From positions 1-64,000 of the forward strand of contig NZ_QHLQ01000011.1 in NCBI RefSeq assembly GCF_011813015.1: 64,000 nt of DNA, given 5' to 3'. The notes beneath the pieces are model-generated. The model was not told the origin of the DNA and made no database searches. It worked only from the letters and a program-made list of their open reading frames with translations. Below, piece after piece: positions 17,891 through 26,242 of this stretch; the first letter of the stretch is position 1, and the number at the start of each line of letters is the position of its first letter. The translations under genes and the position numbers were made by a program. Source of the stretch: Parasedimentitalea denitrificans. Lineage in GTDB: Bacteria; Pseudomonadota; Alphaproteobacteria; Rhodobacterales; Rhodobacteraceae.

Positions 17891-18831
17891 GCACCCAAAT
17901 CTACAACCGTGTTGCCCTGATTGGATTGGGTTTGATCGCGTCGTCAATGTACTGGGCAATCAAAAGGGGCGGATTGGTCGGCGAAGTCACCGGCTATGCC
18001 CGTAGCGAAGCCACGCGCGATAAGGCGCGTGAAATTGGCCTGTGCGACCGGGTTTGCGTCAGCGCAGCCGAGGCCGTCGAGGGTGCCGACCTTGTAGTTC
18101 TCTGTGTGCCGGTGGGTGCCATGGGCCCCGTGATGCAAGAGATCTCTGGATCACTGATGCCGGGTGCTACGGTGTCCGACGTGGGGTCCGTAAAACGAAA
18201 TGTGATAGAGGCCGTGCAGCCGCATATCCCGGCTGGCGTCCACTTTGTGCCGGCCCACCCGCTGGCAGGTACCGAACACTCCGGTCCTGAATCCGGTTTT
18301 GCCGAGCTGTATGACAACCGCTGGTGCCTGTTGGTGCCAGTAGAAGGCAGTGATCCCGAGGCTGTCGCCAATTTGCGTGCCTTGTGGGAGGGCATGGGGG
18401 CAAACGTGGACGAGATGGATGCCGACCATCACGATCTGGTGTTGGCCGTCACCAGCCACACACCGCACCTAATTGCTTACACCATGGTGGGCGTTGCAGA
18501 TGATCTGCGCCGGGTGACCGACAGCGAAGTGATCAAGTATTCGGCAGCCGGTTTTCGGGATTTCACCCGTATCGCCGCCTCGGACCCAACCATGTGGCGC
18601 GATGTGTTCCTAAGCAACAAAGAGGCGACACTGGAAATCCTCGGGCGTTTCACCGAAGAGCTGTTTGCGCTGCAGCGGGCGATCCGAACCGGCGATGGCG
18701 AACATCTGCACGATTATTTCACCCACACCCGCGCCATCCGGCGTGGCATTATTGAGGCTGGTCAGGATACTGACGCGCCTGATTTCGGTCGTGGGCAAGC
18801 TGTAGCAACAACAAGTGGACAGGAGAAATGA
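17887..18831 (+). CDS. tyrA: Prephenate/arogenate dehydrogenase
   Basis: A 314-residue NAD(P)-dependent dehydrogenase of the TyrA/TyrC family in tyrosine synthesis. The N-terminal Rossmann motif [14 protein letters not shown] (GxGxxxxS) is followed by VGSVKRNV and the family signature [12 protein letters not shown], with the C-terminal dimerisation helices ([29 protein letters not shown]). The ATG at 17887 overlaps the hisC stop by four bases; the longer frame starting at 17794 is a read-through of hisC and is not used. It also overlaps the next gene. Whether prephenate or arogenate is the substrate cannot be seen. Confidence 0.92.
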   Translation: MSTQIYNRVALIGLGLIASSMYWAIKRGGLVGEVTGYARSEATRDKAREIGLCDRVCVSAAEAVEGADLVVLCVPVGAMGPVMQEISGSLMPGATVSDVGSVKRNVIEAVQPHIPAGVHFVPAHPLAGTEHSGPESGFAELYDNRWCLLVPVEGSDPEAVANLRALWEGMGANVDEMDADHHDLVLAVTSHTPHLIAYTMVGVADDLRRVTDSEVIKYSAAGFRDFTRIAASDPTMWRDVFLSNKEATLEILGRFTEELFALQRAIRTGDGEHLHDYFTHTRAIRRGIIEAGQDTDAPDFGRGQAVATTSGQEK

Positions 18832-18833
18832 TC

Positions 18834-19661
18834 ATGCGAAATGGAATGGTTGCGCTGGCATTTGTGGGCGGCGCGTCGGTTTGTGCTGCTGCTCCGGAAA
18901 CTTCTTTGCGACCAGCACCGCGACCGGCTGAACCTGTTCAGATGGCGGCTTTGGCGGTGACTGCGACATCACCTGACACACAACTGCGACCGGTCGTTCG
19001 ACCCGTGTCAGACCAGATCCTGATGGCCGCCGCGCGACCCGCGGATCTGCAATCACTCAGCCCTGAACTATCCCTGCGCCCGTCGTTGCGGCCCGATAGC
19101 ATTGTCGAGCAAGCCTTGTTCAAGCGCCGCAGGCTCCGCAAGGGATCGGTGTGTGGTGATATCAGTATCCAAGGCGAGAAAGTTGGACATGTACCAGCCA
19201 AACAGGCTGGTTGTGGTGCGCAAGATGCGGTGCGGGTGCGCTCAGTGGCTGGGGTGACACTTAGCCAGTCGGCGGTGATGACATGCGAAACCGCACAGGC
19301 GTTGAACACATGGGTTGAGGATGGTTTGCAACCCGCATTTCGCCGCAGGAACCAGGTCGTCAGCCTGCGCGTGGCCGCGCATTATGCCTGCCGCACTCGC
19401 AACAACCGGCCAGGCGCCAGAATATCCGAACACGGCAAGGGGCGGGCGATCGACATTTCCGGCTTTACTCTGGAGAGCGGCGAGTTGGTCACTGTTGCCC
19501 AGGGGTGGAGCGCCAAAGGCTTTTCCAAACGGTTGCGTAAAGCCTGGTCTGCGGCCTGTGGTCCCTTTGGAACGGTCCTGGGTCCCGAGGCCGATAGGTA
19601 CCATCGCGACCACTTTCATTTTGATACAGCTAAGCACCGAAGCGGTCCGTACTGTCGTTAA
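18834..19661 (+). CDS. Exported extensin-like protein
   Basis: A 275-residue protein whose C-terminal half (about 105-275) is the extensin-like domain: VCGDISIQGEK, HYACRTRNNRPGARISEHGKG and the closing YHRDHFHFDTAKHR. The His/Asp pattern resembles D-Ala-D-Ala-carboxypeptidase-like (VanY/LAS) folds, and such proteins are suspected peptidoglycan enzymes. The N-terminus has a signal peptide and a Pro/Arg-rich low-complexity stretch (ETSLRPAPRPAEP and repeats of LRP). The ATG at 18834 is preferred to 18828 because AGGAG then sits about eight bases upstream. It overlaps tyrA by a few bases and shares its operon, though a metabolic link is not obvious. Confidence 0.82.
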   Translation: MRNGMVALAFVGGASVCAAAPETSLRPAPRPAEPVQMAALAVTATSPDTQLRPVVRPVSDQILMAAARPADLQSLSPELSLRPSLRPDSIVEQALFKRRRLRKGSVCGDISIQGEKVGHVPAKQAGCGAQDAVRVRSVAGVTLSQSAVMTCETAQALNTWVEDGLQPAFRRRNQVVSLRVAAHYACRTRNNRPGARISEHGKGRAIDISGFTLESGELVTVAQGWSAKGFSKRLRKAWSAACGPFGTVLGPEADRYHRDHFHFDTAKHRSGPYCR

Positions 19662-19991
19662 ACGTTCGACGATGGGCTCCCGTGCCTAAAGGGATGATCG
19701 GCGATCCCGATCCCCCAGTAGACTTGGGCGTGGCGCCGTGCTGTGCACGGCGAAACAGAAAAAATAGTAAAATCAGTGCTGAGAAGCGCTTGAGCGGCAG
19801 ATCTGCCTCTCAAGACGCCTCGTCCAGTGTGTTACGGCTCGCTCTCGCGTCAATGAGCTACGCCCGCACCAAAGCTGCGGTGGCCTGCGGCCATCATTGA
19901 CACGAGATCGAACCACCCTGCGCCGCGTTAGCGGCGCCAGGCCCAACGGAAGGCGGCATCCTCGATGCCGAGCGACGGGCGGGAGATCTTG
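19662..19991. other. Intergenic gap, no gene seen
   Basis: About 330 bases between the convergent extensin-like and DUF2125 genes. Open frames on the + strand here have no ribosome site and no known family. No strong hairpin with a T-run was seen. Confidence 0.4.
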
Positions 19992-20993
19992 TTATCTCAG
20001 TATGAAACGTGGCGCGGGTCCAAGTGGGATAGGGCCCAGGGCGATGTGGCCATTGCGGAAATTCAGCTGGGTGTCGAGATCATGCGGATTGCCGCCAAGC
20101 CCAGCAAACAAGCCCATCACCCGCTCGATCCCATCGCGGGCAGAGGCCGGTAGCACCCCTGCGTCCTCAGCCATCACCAGCATCTTGCGCCAGTTCTCAA
20201 CCTTTAGAGATATCTTCCCATTGGCGAGACCTGCTTCGTTGATGTCCAGATCCCCTGTCGCTTTTAGACGCAGCTCACCCCAGTGGGCATCTGCCAGCCT
20301 AAGAGATATTTGGCGCGGTTGCGGGCGGTGTAATTCTAACGCCGCGCGGTCCCAAGCGGTGTCAAACGTTACCTCCATGTCCAGCGCCAATGTGTCAAAG
20401 CTATCGGGCAGGGCATCCGTAGCCGCCAACAGCTCACGCAACTTGGCACCAGGAGCGAACCCGGTCGCAGTGCCCAGAAGCTGATAGCGTTCAGGACTGT
20501 CGGACTGGGTCATCGTCAGGTGCAGCGAGTCGGCTCCCATGGCCGTTCTGTCGCCATCCTTGATTTCCCAGACGGTGCTGGTGAGTTCCATTTCCTCTAG
20601 CTCGAGAGCCAAACCTGGGGCCATAAGTAGTTGCGCCTGCAGGTCTTTGGCGACAATCACCATAGTTTTGTCAAAGTAGGACAGGCGCTGTGGGGATGGC
20701 GCAAACCGAAGTGTTTGACGACCGGGCCAAATTGCCGGGCTTTCGATCTCCAGCCAGTCGGCTCTCCAGGCCGTACCGGTACCAGGATCTGCGAGGGTTG
20801 GCTGCGTGATCCGGATAGTGTGGGTGCTCGGATAACCGCCGCTGCTTAACGTCGAGTACTCTGCCTGCCAGCCCTGTCGCTGCTGTTCTGAGAACCAGCC
20901 GCTGATGCCACTGCGTAGCCCCCAGCCGGCCGCGAACCAGTATAACGACCACAACAATACCCCAGCCATGAGAAGTTTCATTACGCGCAGCAT
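19992..20993 (-). CDS. DUF2125 membrane-anchored protein
   Basis: A 333-residue protein of the alphaproteobacterial DUF2125 family. An N-terminal hydrophobic segment (MLLMAGVLLWSLYWFAAGW type, residues 5-24) anchors it to the inner membrane or acts as an uncleaved signal; the rest is periplasmic. Features of the family seen here include the WxxxGWxxRxGI-like opening (AAGWGLRSGISGWF), GGYPSTHTIRITQP, the PxxLSYF strand and a long beta-rich body that ends in LGPIPLGPAPRFILR. Function is not known; it may be an envelope-associated structural or lipid-handling protein. It is transcribed toward the extensin-like gene and divergent from chaC. Confidence 0.8.
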   Translation of the reverse strand: MLRVMKLLMAGVLLWSLYWFAAGWGLRSGISGWFSEQQRQGWQAEYSTLSSGGYPSTHTIRITQPTLADPGTGTAWRADWLEIESPAIWPGRQTLRFAPSPQRLSYFDKTMVIVAKDLQAQLLMAPGLALELEEMELTSTVWEIKDGDRTAMGADSLHLTMTQSDSPERYQLLGTATGFAPGAKLRELLAATDALPDSFDTLALDMEVTFDTAWDRAALELHRPQPRQISLRLADAHWGELRLKATGDLDINEAGLANGKISLKVENWRKMLVMAEDAGVLPASARDGIERVMGLFAGLGGNPHDLDTQLNFRNGHIALGPIPLGPAPRFILR

Positions 20994-21059
20994 CGACAGC
21001 CTCTTTTTTCTAATCGATTTTTGCTGTTTATAGACCCGAAACCAGAGAGGGCCAGTGGA

Positions 21060-21590
21060 ATGACGATGTGGGTTTTTGGATATGGATCTTTGTTATGGAA
21101 TCCCGGCTTTCCCGTGGCCCGGCAAGAGGTGGCAACATTGCACCGCTATGCGCGGTCGTTTTGTATGAGTTCTATTCATCACCGGGGCAGTGAAGAAAAA
21201 CCAGGTTTGGTGCTGGCGCTGGATGAAATTCAGGGGGCCCATTGTACCGGGCTGGCGCTGGCGGTTGAGCCTGGCCATGAGGAAAAAACTCTGGCGGAGT
21301 TGCGAGAGCGGGAGCTGATTTCGTCGGCTTACCTGGAACGGGATCTAGAGGTTGAGCTGGCCAGTGGCGAAACCGTCACTGCAGTGACCTATGTCATCGA
21401 CCCGCATCACGTTCAGTATTGCGGAGACCTAAGTTTGGAAGACCAGGCTCAGATCATCGCGGTTGCGGTAGGTGGGCGCGGGCCAAACCCCGAGTATCTA
21501 TATAATACTGCTGCGCATTTGGCCGAAATTGGCCTTCGGGATGCTGACCTTGACTGGCTGACACAGCGGGTCCGGGTACTAACGGCATAA
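21060..21590 (+). CDS. ChaC-like gamma-glutamylcyclotransferase
   Basis: A 176-residue glutathione-degrading enzyme (to 5-oxoproline and Cys-Gly), ChaC branch. The opening WVFGYGSLLWNPGF, where YGSL forms the substrate loop, the central HRGSEEKPGLVLAL and the Y-x-x-R/E type block (LRERELISSAYLERD, giving the catalytic Glu) are present. The ATG at 21060 gives a start at the family's first strand; an upstream ATG at 21021 would add 13 non-conserved residues. It is divergent from DUF2125 by 66 bases. Length is normal for bacterial ChaC. Confidence 0.9.
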   Translation: MTMWVFGYGSLLWNPGFPVARQEVATLHRYARSFCMSSIHHRGSEEKPGLVLALDEIQGAHCTGLALAVEPGHEEKTLAELRERELISSAYLERDLEVELASGETVTAVTYVIDPHHVQYCGDLSLEDQAQIIAVAVGGRGPNPEYLYNTAAHLAEIGLRDADLDWLTQRVRVLTA

Positions 21591-21663
21591 AGCCTTGGCG
21601 CTTTGTAATAATATTCTGTAGGCTCTGACATAAGAGCAGAGTTGATTTCAGGAACACCCACGA

Positions 21664-22854
21664 ATGGCGCAGCCACACAGCGAGGTCCGAGTGCAATTTT
21701 CGCAACCGTTCCGCCAAATTACCATGATGTTGATCGCGTTAGGCCTGTCTGGGTTTGGTGCCTTTGTGGCCCTGCCGCGTGTGCTACCGGTGTTTCAGTC
21801 CAATCCTTGGCTAAACGGCTTTATCCTGCTGGTGTTTGTCTTTGGCGTGCTGGCCTGTTTCTGGCAGGTTATTCAACTTATCCGGTCAGTGCGGTGGATT
21901 GAACGGTTTGCCGCCGGAGAGATCCGTGATGAGGCTCGGCCACCGTCAATGCTGGCACCTCTCGCAACGATGCTGCGAAGCAGAGCAGCGCGGATGCAGC
22001 TTGGCTCGTCCTCCACCCGATCTATCCTCGATACGGTTGCCAACCGCATTGATGAAGAACGAGAAATCACGCGCTATATCGTCAACTTGCTGATTTTCCT
22101 GGGCCTGTTGGGGACATTCTACGGTCTGGCCACAACGGTTCCGGCGGTTGTGGAAACCATTCGCAGCCTGTCGCCAAAAGATGGCGAAGATAGTCTTGCG
22201 GTGTTCAAGCGCTTGATGAGCGGGCTTGAGGATCAGTTGGGCGGCATGGGCGTGGCCTTTGCATCGTCGCTGCTGGGCCTGGCAGGTTCGTTGATCGTTG
22301 GCTTGTTAGAACTGTTTGCCGGCCATGGCCAAAACCGGTTCTACCGCGAGCTAGAGGAATGGCTGTCCAGCTTTACGCGGGTCAGTTTCTCGTCAGGTGA
22401 GGAAGGAACCGGTGAAGCCAGTGTCGTGACTGACGTTCTAGACACCATGGCCGAGCAGATGGATGCGCTGCAGGCGTTGTTTGTGCAGTCCGCCGAAGGC
22501 CGTGATTTGATCAACCATAAGCTGGCTGATCTGGTCGACAGTATCTCTGCGATGAACCAGCGTCAGGATCAGAACGACGCAATTGCCAACTCGCTAGAGC
22601 GGGTTGCAACCGGACAGGAAGCGTTGACAGAAGTCATGCGCGCCTATGGCAGTGACGCAGGGATCGACGCGGAAAGCCGCATGCGGTTGCGGTCGATTGA
22701 TGTGCAGATGCTGCGTATCCTAGAAGAGATTTCGGCCGGCCGTCAGGAGAGCTTGGCAGAGCTGCGCCGCGACATCGATGTGTTGGTCAAAGCATTTACC
22801 CGCCCACGTGGTCGCTTGCGGGCCGAGGTGAAGCCAGACAGCGGAGAGGCTTGA
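21664..22854 (+). CDS. MotA/TolQ/ExbB-like proton channel subunit
   Basis: A 396-residue inner-membrane protein. Four membrane segments are visible near 20-37, 48-66, 138-156 (LLIFLGLLGTFYGLATTVP) and 195-218 (GMGVAFASSLLGLAGSLIV), the last two with the MotA/ExbB signature. A helical cytoplasmic tail (about 230-396) with several Gln/Glu/Leu heptad-like repeats follows. Such proteins form a PMF-powered stator with a MotB/TolR/ExbD partner. The next gene, three bases downstream, encodes exactly that kind of partner. It lacks the peptidoglycan-binding and motor contacts of true MotA; nothing shows a flagellar link. The same pair is known in Rhodobacteraceae as uncharacterised. Confidence 0.85.
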   Translation: MAQPHSEVRVQFSQPFRQITMMLIALGLSGFGAFVALPRVLPVFQSNPWLNGFILLVFVFGVLACFWQVIQLIRSVRWIERFAAGEIRDEARPPSMLAPLATMLRSRAARMQLGSSSTRSILDTVANRIDEEREITRYIVNLLIFLGLLGTFYGLATTVPAVVETIRSLSPKDGEDSLAVFKRLMSGLEDQLGGMGVAFASSLLGLAGSLIVGLLELFAGHGQNRFYRELEEWLSSFTRVSFSSGEEGTGEASVVTDVLDTMAEQMDALQALFVQSAEGRDLINHKLADLVDSISAMNQRQDQNDAIANSLERVATGQEALTEVMRAYGSDAGIDAESRMRLRSIDVQMLRILEEISAGRQESLAELRRDIDVLVKAFTRPRGRLRAEVKPDSGEA

Positions 22855-22857
22855 TCC

Positions 22858-25275
22858 ATGGCCTTGTCACGTCGCACTGGGCAACGTTTCCAAGCCTCAA
22901 TCTGGCCAGGATTTGTCGACGCGATGACCGGGCTTCTTCTGGTCTTGATGTTCTTGATAACGATTTTCATGATCGTCCAGTTTGTGCTGCGCGATACGAT
23001 TTCAAATCAGGAAAGTGAACTGGATACACTGGCCAGTGAAGTTGGCGCCTTGGCTAATGCATTGGGACTGGAAGAGCGTGCCAACAGCCAGTTAAACGCC
23101 CGCCTAGGGGCGCTGAACGCAACACTGAATGACACCCAGACTGATCTGGACCGTACGCGGGCGCAATTGGGTGAGCAGGCGACGCTGATCGCATCGCTGA
23201 CCAGCCAACGCGATCAACAGGCCGATGAATTGACGGCGGCTTCTGCCAAAATCACCTCGTTCGAGGTTCAAGTCGCGACATTGCTGGCGAACCGGGATGA
23301 GGCAAATGCCAGCATTGCCGCTTTGCAGGCGGATCGCGAGGCACTAGAAAACGCACAGGCTGACCTGCTGTCAGAGCAGGAGGCACTGAACCTGGCACTG
23401 GCGCAAAGCCGGGATGAAATTGACCTGCAAGCCGAAGCCGCGCGATTGGCCGCAACTAAACGCGAGGCGCTGGAAGCATTGATTGCCGGGCTTGAGCGGG
23501 AAGGGGATGTTCGTGACGCCGAGCTGACTGGGGCTCGACAGCTTAGCAAAGAGCGTGCAGCAGCCCTGGCAGCAGCACGCCAACAACTCAGCGACGAAGA
23601 GGCCGCGCGTCTGGTCGAGGCTGCTGCCGCCGAGGCGCTACGCCAGAAACTGGCGAGTGCTGACACCGAGCTCACCGCGATGACCCTGGCGTTAGAGGCC
23701 CAACGGAAAGAGGCCGAAGATACGTTAACTCTGTTGGCGGCGGCAAATGTGGCCAAAAAGGCGCTGGATGCAAAGCTGGCAGAGGCACTAACCGCGATCG
23801 AAGCAGCAAGGGCACAGACCCGAGAACGCGATGAGTTGACCGAACGGCTGACCCGTGTGCTCGCCCAGATGCAGATCACTCAGTCCACAGCCGAGGCGCG
23901 CGTTTCAGCGTTGGAGGTAGAGTTGGGCCGTATTCGTTCAGATAGTACTGTGACCCGTGAACGGTTGATCGCTGAGTTGGCTCAGGCGCGCGATGAAGCT
24001 GCGAAGACACGTGATGCACTGGCGGCAGAATTGGCGAGCCAGCGCGCTGCCAATGTACAGTCCAACTCGGACTACCAGGCTGAATTGCAGCGCATGCAGA
24101 CTGAAGACGCCGCCGCTCGCGCTAAACTGGAAACACAAATTGCGGCACTGCAGGCAACAGCCGATGCGGAACAGCGCGGATTGCAGCAGCGTCTGGCTCA
24201 GGTGCAGGCAGAGGCCGCCAGCGCCGAGGCGGGGCTCTTGTCCCAGCTTGAGCAGGCGCAGGCCGATCTGGCCGCCATGCAATCGGCGGCCAATTCAACC
24301 GAACAAGAGCGCGCTGCGGTGGAAAGCCGATTGCTGAATGCACTGGAAGCCTTGGAAAAGGCGCAGGTCGCGGCGTCGGATCAAGAGGTCTTGCAAAGCC
24401 GTCTGCTGGCCGCGCTGGACCAGCAGTCCGAGACGGAGGGTCGTGCCGCCGAGCAACTGTCATTGGCGCAACGCCGCGCTGCCCTGCTAGAACAGGCGCG
24501 CGCTTCGCTTGCAGGAGAGAAAGCGGTTTCCGCCGAGGCGCAGCGCCAAACGGCTTTGTTGAATCAACAGGTTGCAGCGTTGCGAAAGCAGCTGGGTAGC
24601 TTGCAAACCCTGCTGGATGATGGACAGGCGCGTGACGTGGCGCAGCAGGTCCAGTTGCAGAACCTTGGCAAAGACTTGAACGCAGCATTGGCCCGCGCCG
24701 CATCAGAAGAGCGCAAACGCCGTATACTGGAAGAAGCTGAACGTAAGCGGCTAGAGGCGGAAGCGATTGAACTGGCAAACCGGGCGTCGGATCTGGAGAG
24801 CCAGGCCGAAGATCTGGAGCGGTATCGGTCAGAATTCTTTGGCCGCCTGCGCGATGTTCTAGGCAATCAGGAAGGTGTGCGGATTGAAGGCGATCGTTTT
24901 GTCTTTGCCTCAGAGGTGCTGTTTCCGCCGGGCGGCTACAATCTGTCCCCAGAGGGCGAGGTCGAGATTGCCAAGGTTGCCGATATCCTGCGTAGCGTCG
25001 TGGGCGACATTCCCCCAAGTATAGATTGGGTGATCCGGGTCGATGGTCACACGGATGACGTACCATTGACCGGGCACTCCAAGTACGCGGACAACTGGGA
25101 GCTTAGTCAAGGCAGGGCGCTGTCGGTGGTTCGGTTCCTGGTCGAAGTTCTGGGCATTCCTCCGGGACGATTGGCGGCCAACGGGTTCGGGGAATACCAG
25201 CCTGTCAACACCGATGACACCCCCCAGGCCCGCGCGCAAAACCGCCGCATTGAGCTGAAGTTCACCGAGAAGTAG
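22858..25275 (+). CDS. MotB-like protein with long coiled coil and OmpA domain
   Basis: An 805-residue partner of the MotA/ExbB-like subunit. One N-terminal membrane segment (about 18-40: WPGFVDAMTGLLLVLMFLI) carries Asp21, in the position of the proton-accepting Asp of MotB-type stators. From about 45 to 645 comes an almost unbroken Ala/Glu/Gln/Leu/Arg-rich coiled coil, roughly 600 residues. The C-terminus (about 660-805) is an OmpA/MotB peptidoglycan-binding domain with VDGHTDDVPL, NWELSQGRALSVVRFL, FGEYQPV and RAQNRRIEL. If extended as one coil it would be some 80-90 nm long, far more than the periplasm, so it must fold back or bundle. Zorya ZorB and TolR/ExbD lack such a region. Confidence 0.85.
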   Translation: MALSRRTGQRFQASIWPGFVDAMTGLLLVLMFLITIFMIVQFVLRDTISNQESELDTLASEVGALANALGLEERANSQLNARLGALNATLNDTQTDLDRTRAQLGEQATLIASLTSQRDQQADELTAASAKITSFEVQVATLLANRDEANASIAALQADREALENAQADLLSEQEALNLALAQSRDEIDLQAEAARLAATKREALEALIAGLEREGDVRDAELTGARQLSKERAAALAAARQQLSDEEAARLVEAAAAEALRQKLASADTELTAMTLALEAQRKEAEDTLTLLAAANVAKKALDAKLAEALTAIEAARAQTRERDELTERLTRVLAQMQITQSTAEARVSALEVELGRIRSDSTVTRERLIAELAQARDEAAKTRDALAAELASQRAANVQSNSDYQAELQRMQTEDAAARAKLETQIAALQATADAEQRGLQQRLAQVQAEAASAEAGLLSQLEQAQADLAAMQSAANSTEQERAAVESRLLNALEALEKAQVAASDQEVLQSRLLAALDQQSETEGRAAEQLSLAQRRAALLEQARASLAGEKAVSAEAQRQTALLNQQVAALRKQLGSLQTLLDDGQARDVAQQVQLQNLGKDLNAALARAASEERKRRILEEAERKRLEAEAIELANRASDLESQAEDLERYRSEFFGRLRDVLGNQEGVRIEGDRFVFASEVLFPPGGYNLSPEGEVEIAKVADILRSVVGDIPPSIDWVIRVDGHTDDVPLTGHSKYADNWELSQGRALSVVRFLVEVLGIPPGRLAANGFGEYQPVNTDDTPQARAQNRRIELKFTEK

Positions 25276-25288
25276 GCTCGCAGGCGCG

Positions 25289-26242
25289 TTAGCGAATGGT
25301 CATGGCTTGTTCAAAACGCGCATACTCGGCGCCATTTCGGGTTAGCGTCGCAACGCCAAGATAGTCACCGTTTGGCCATTCAGCTGTTTTCAACCGCTTG
25401 CCAGCAGCGCGAAAGAACTGAGCCTGATCCTTTGACAGAGTGGTTTTGTGATCCACAACGCGACCATCTGGCCCGTCTATAGTCAGCGCAACAATATCAC
25501 CTTTTTGCCCGCCATAGGCATAGGCCCAAAACACCAGCGCCGGGGCGGTGGCAGCAAGAGGGGATTGATCAGCAGTCCCTGCCTTTACCGTATCATACTC
25601 TGGCACAGTGGTGCTAAACCCACTCTGCAACAGACCGCCGGCGAGATAGTCAGGAGCATCCTGCCAAAGGGTTTCGCCACTCTCACCACAGGCAGAAATG
25701 GCCGAAAGATCAAACGGGTCTGTGACCTTGCCGTTGTGGCGAACGCTGAGGTGAAGATGTGGGAATTGGGTTTTTCCGCTTAACCCAACTTGGCCCAGAA
25801 TTGCCCCAGCATCGACGCGCTGGCCTGTTTTCACACTGGCAGAGCCGGACTTCATATGGCAATATTGGGTTTCCCAGCCACCCTCGTGGCGTAGAACAAC
25901 GCCATTACCACACTCTTGACCTGCGGTGGCATCGGTTGGACCAATGTCTGGAACACCGTCGCGCATACCCCGGACAACACCGGGCGCTGCGGCCAGGACA
26001 TTCACACCGCGCTCCATATCGGCCAGAGACGGCAGGGCGAAATCAGTGCCCTTGTGGCCGTCGTAGCCCAGACCGCCGCATTGATAGTCAGACATGCCCG
26101 GGCCCGGGGCACGATCAACGTAATTTTGGATGTAACAGGTCTGGCCTAGTGTGCAGTCTATGGGGAGTTCCAACATGAAATCGCTCGCCCCTACAGGAGG
26201 GGCGAGCGTTATTGTCAGAGCCAGGAAGGCAAACCGTGGCAT
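25289..26242 (-). CDS. Exported M23-family metallopeptidase
   Basis: A 317-residue exported LytM/M23 zinc endopeptidase that could cut peptidoglycan cross-bridges. After the signal peptide (cleavage near VGAS) the domain holds YDGHKGTDFA (H-x-x-x-D, two zinc ligands), CHMKSG (a further His in YCHMKS) and HLHLSVRHNGK (H-x-H, catalytic His and last zinc ligand), so the active site is intact. Four Cys in the N-terminal part (DCTLGQTC, QCGG, QECG) suggest disulfides. A C-terminal beta-sandwich (about 215-317) is family-typical accessory domain. The ATG at 26242 overlaps the clpA stop (TGATG); a TTG one codon upstream is less likely. It is translationally coupled to clpA. Confidence 0.88.
   Translation of the reverse strand: MPRFAFLALTITLAPPVGASDFMLELPIDCTLGQTCYIQNYVDRAPGPGMSDYQCGGLGYDGHKGTDFALPSLADMERGVNVLAAAPGVVRGMRDGVPDIGPTDATAGQECGNGVVLRHEGGWETQYCHMKSGSASVKTGQRVDAGAILGQVGLSGKTQFPHLHLSVRHNGKVTDPFDLSAISACGESGETLWQDAPDYLAGGLLQSGFSTTVPEYDTVKAGTADQSPLAATAPALVFWAYAYGGQKGDIVALTIDGPDGRVVDHKTTLSKDQAQFFRAAGKRLKTAEWPNGDYLGVATLTRNGAEYARFEQAMTIR

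Noticed and set aside
21664..25275. Zorya defence system
   Set aside because: ZorA and ZorB-like folds are present in outline, but the helicase/nuclease partners (ZorC, ZorD, ZorE) are absent and the large coiled coil is on the wrong subunit.
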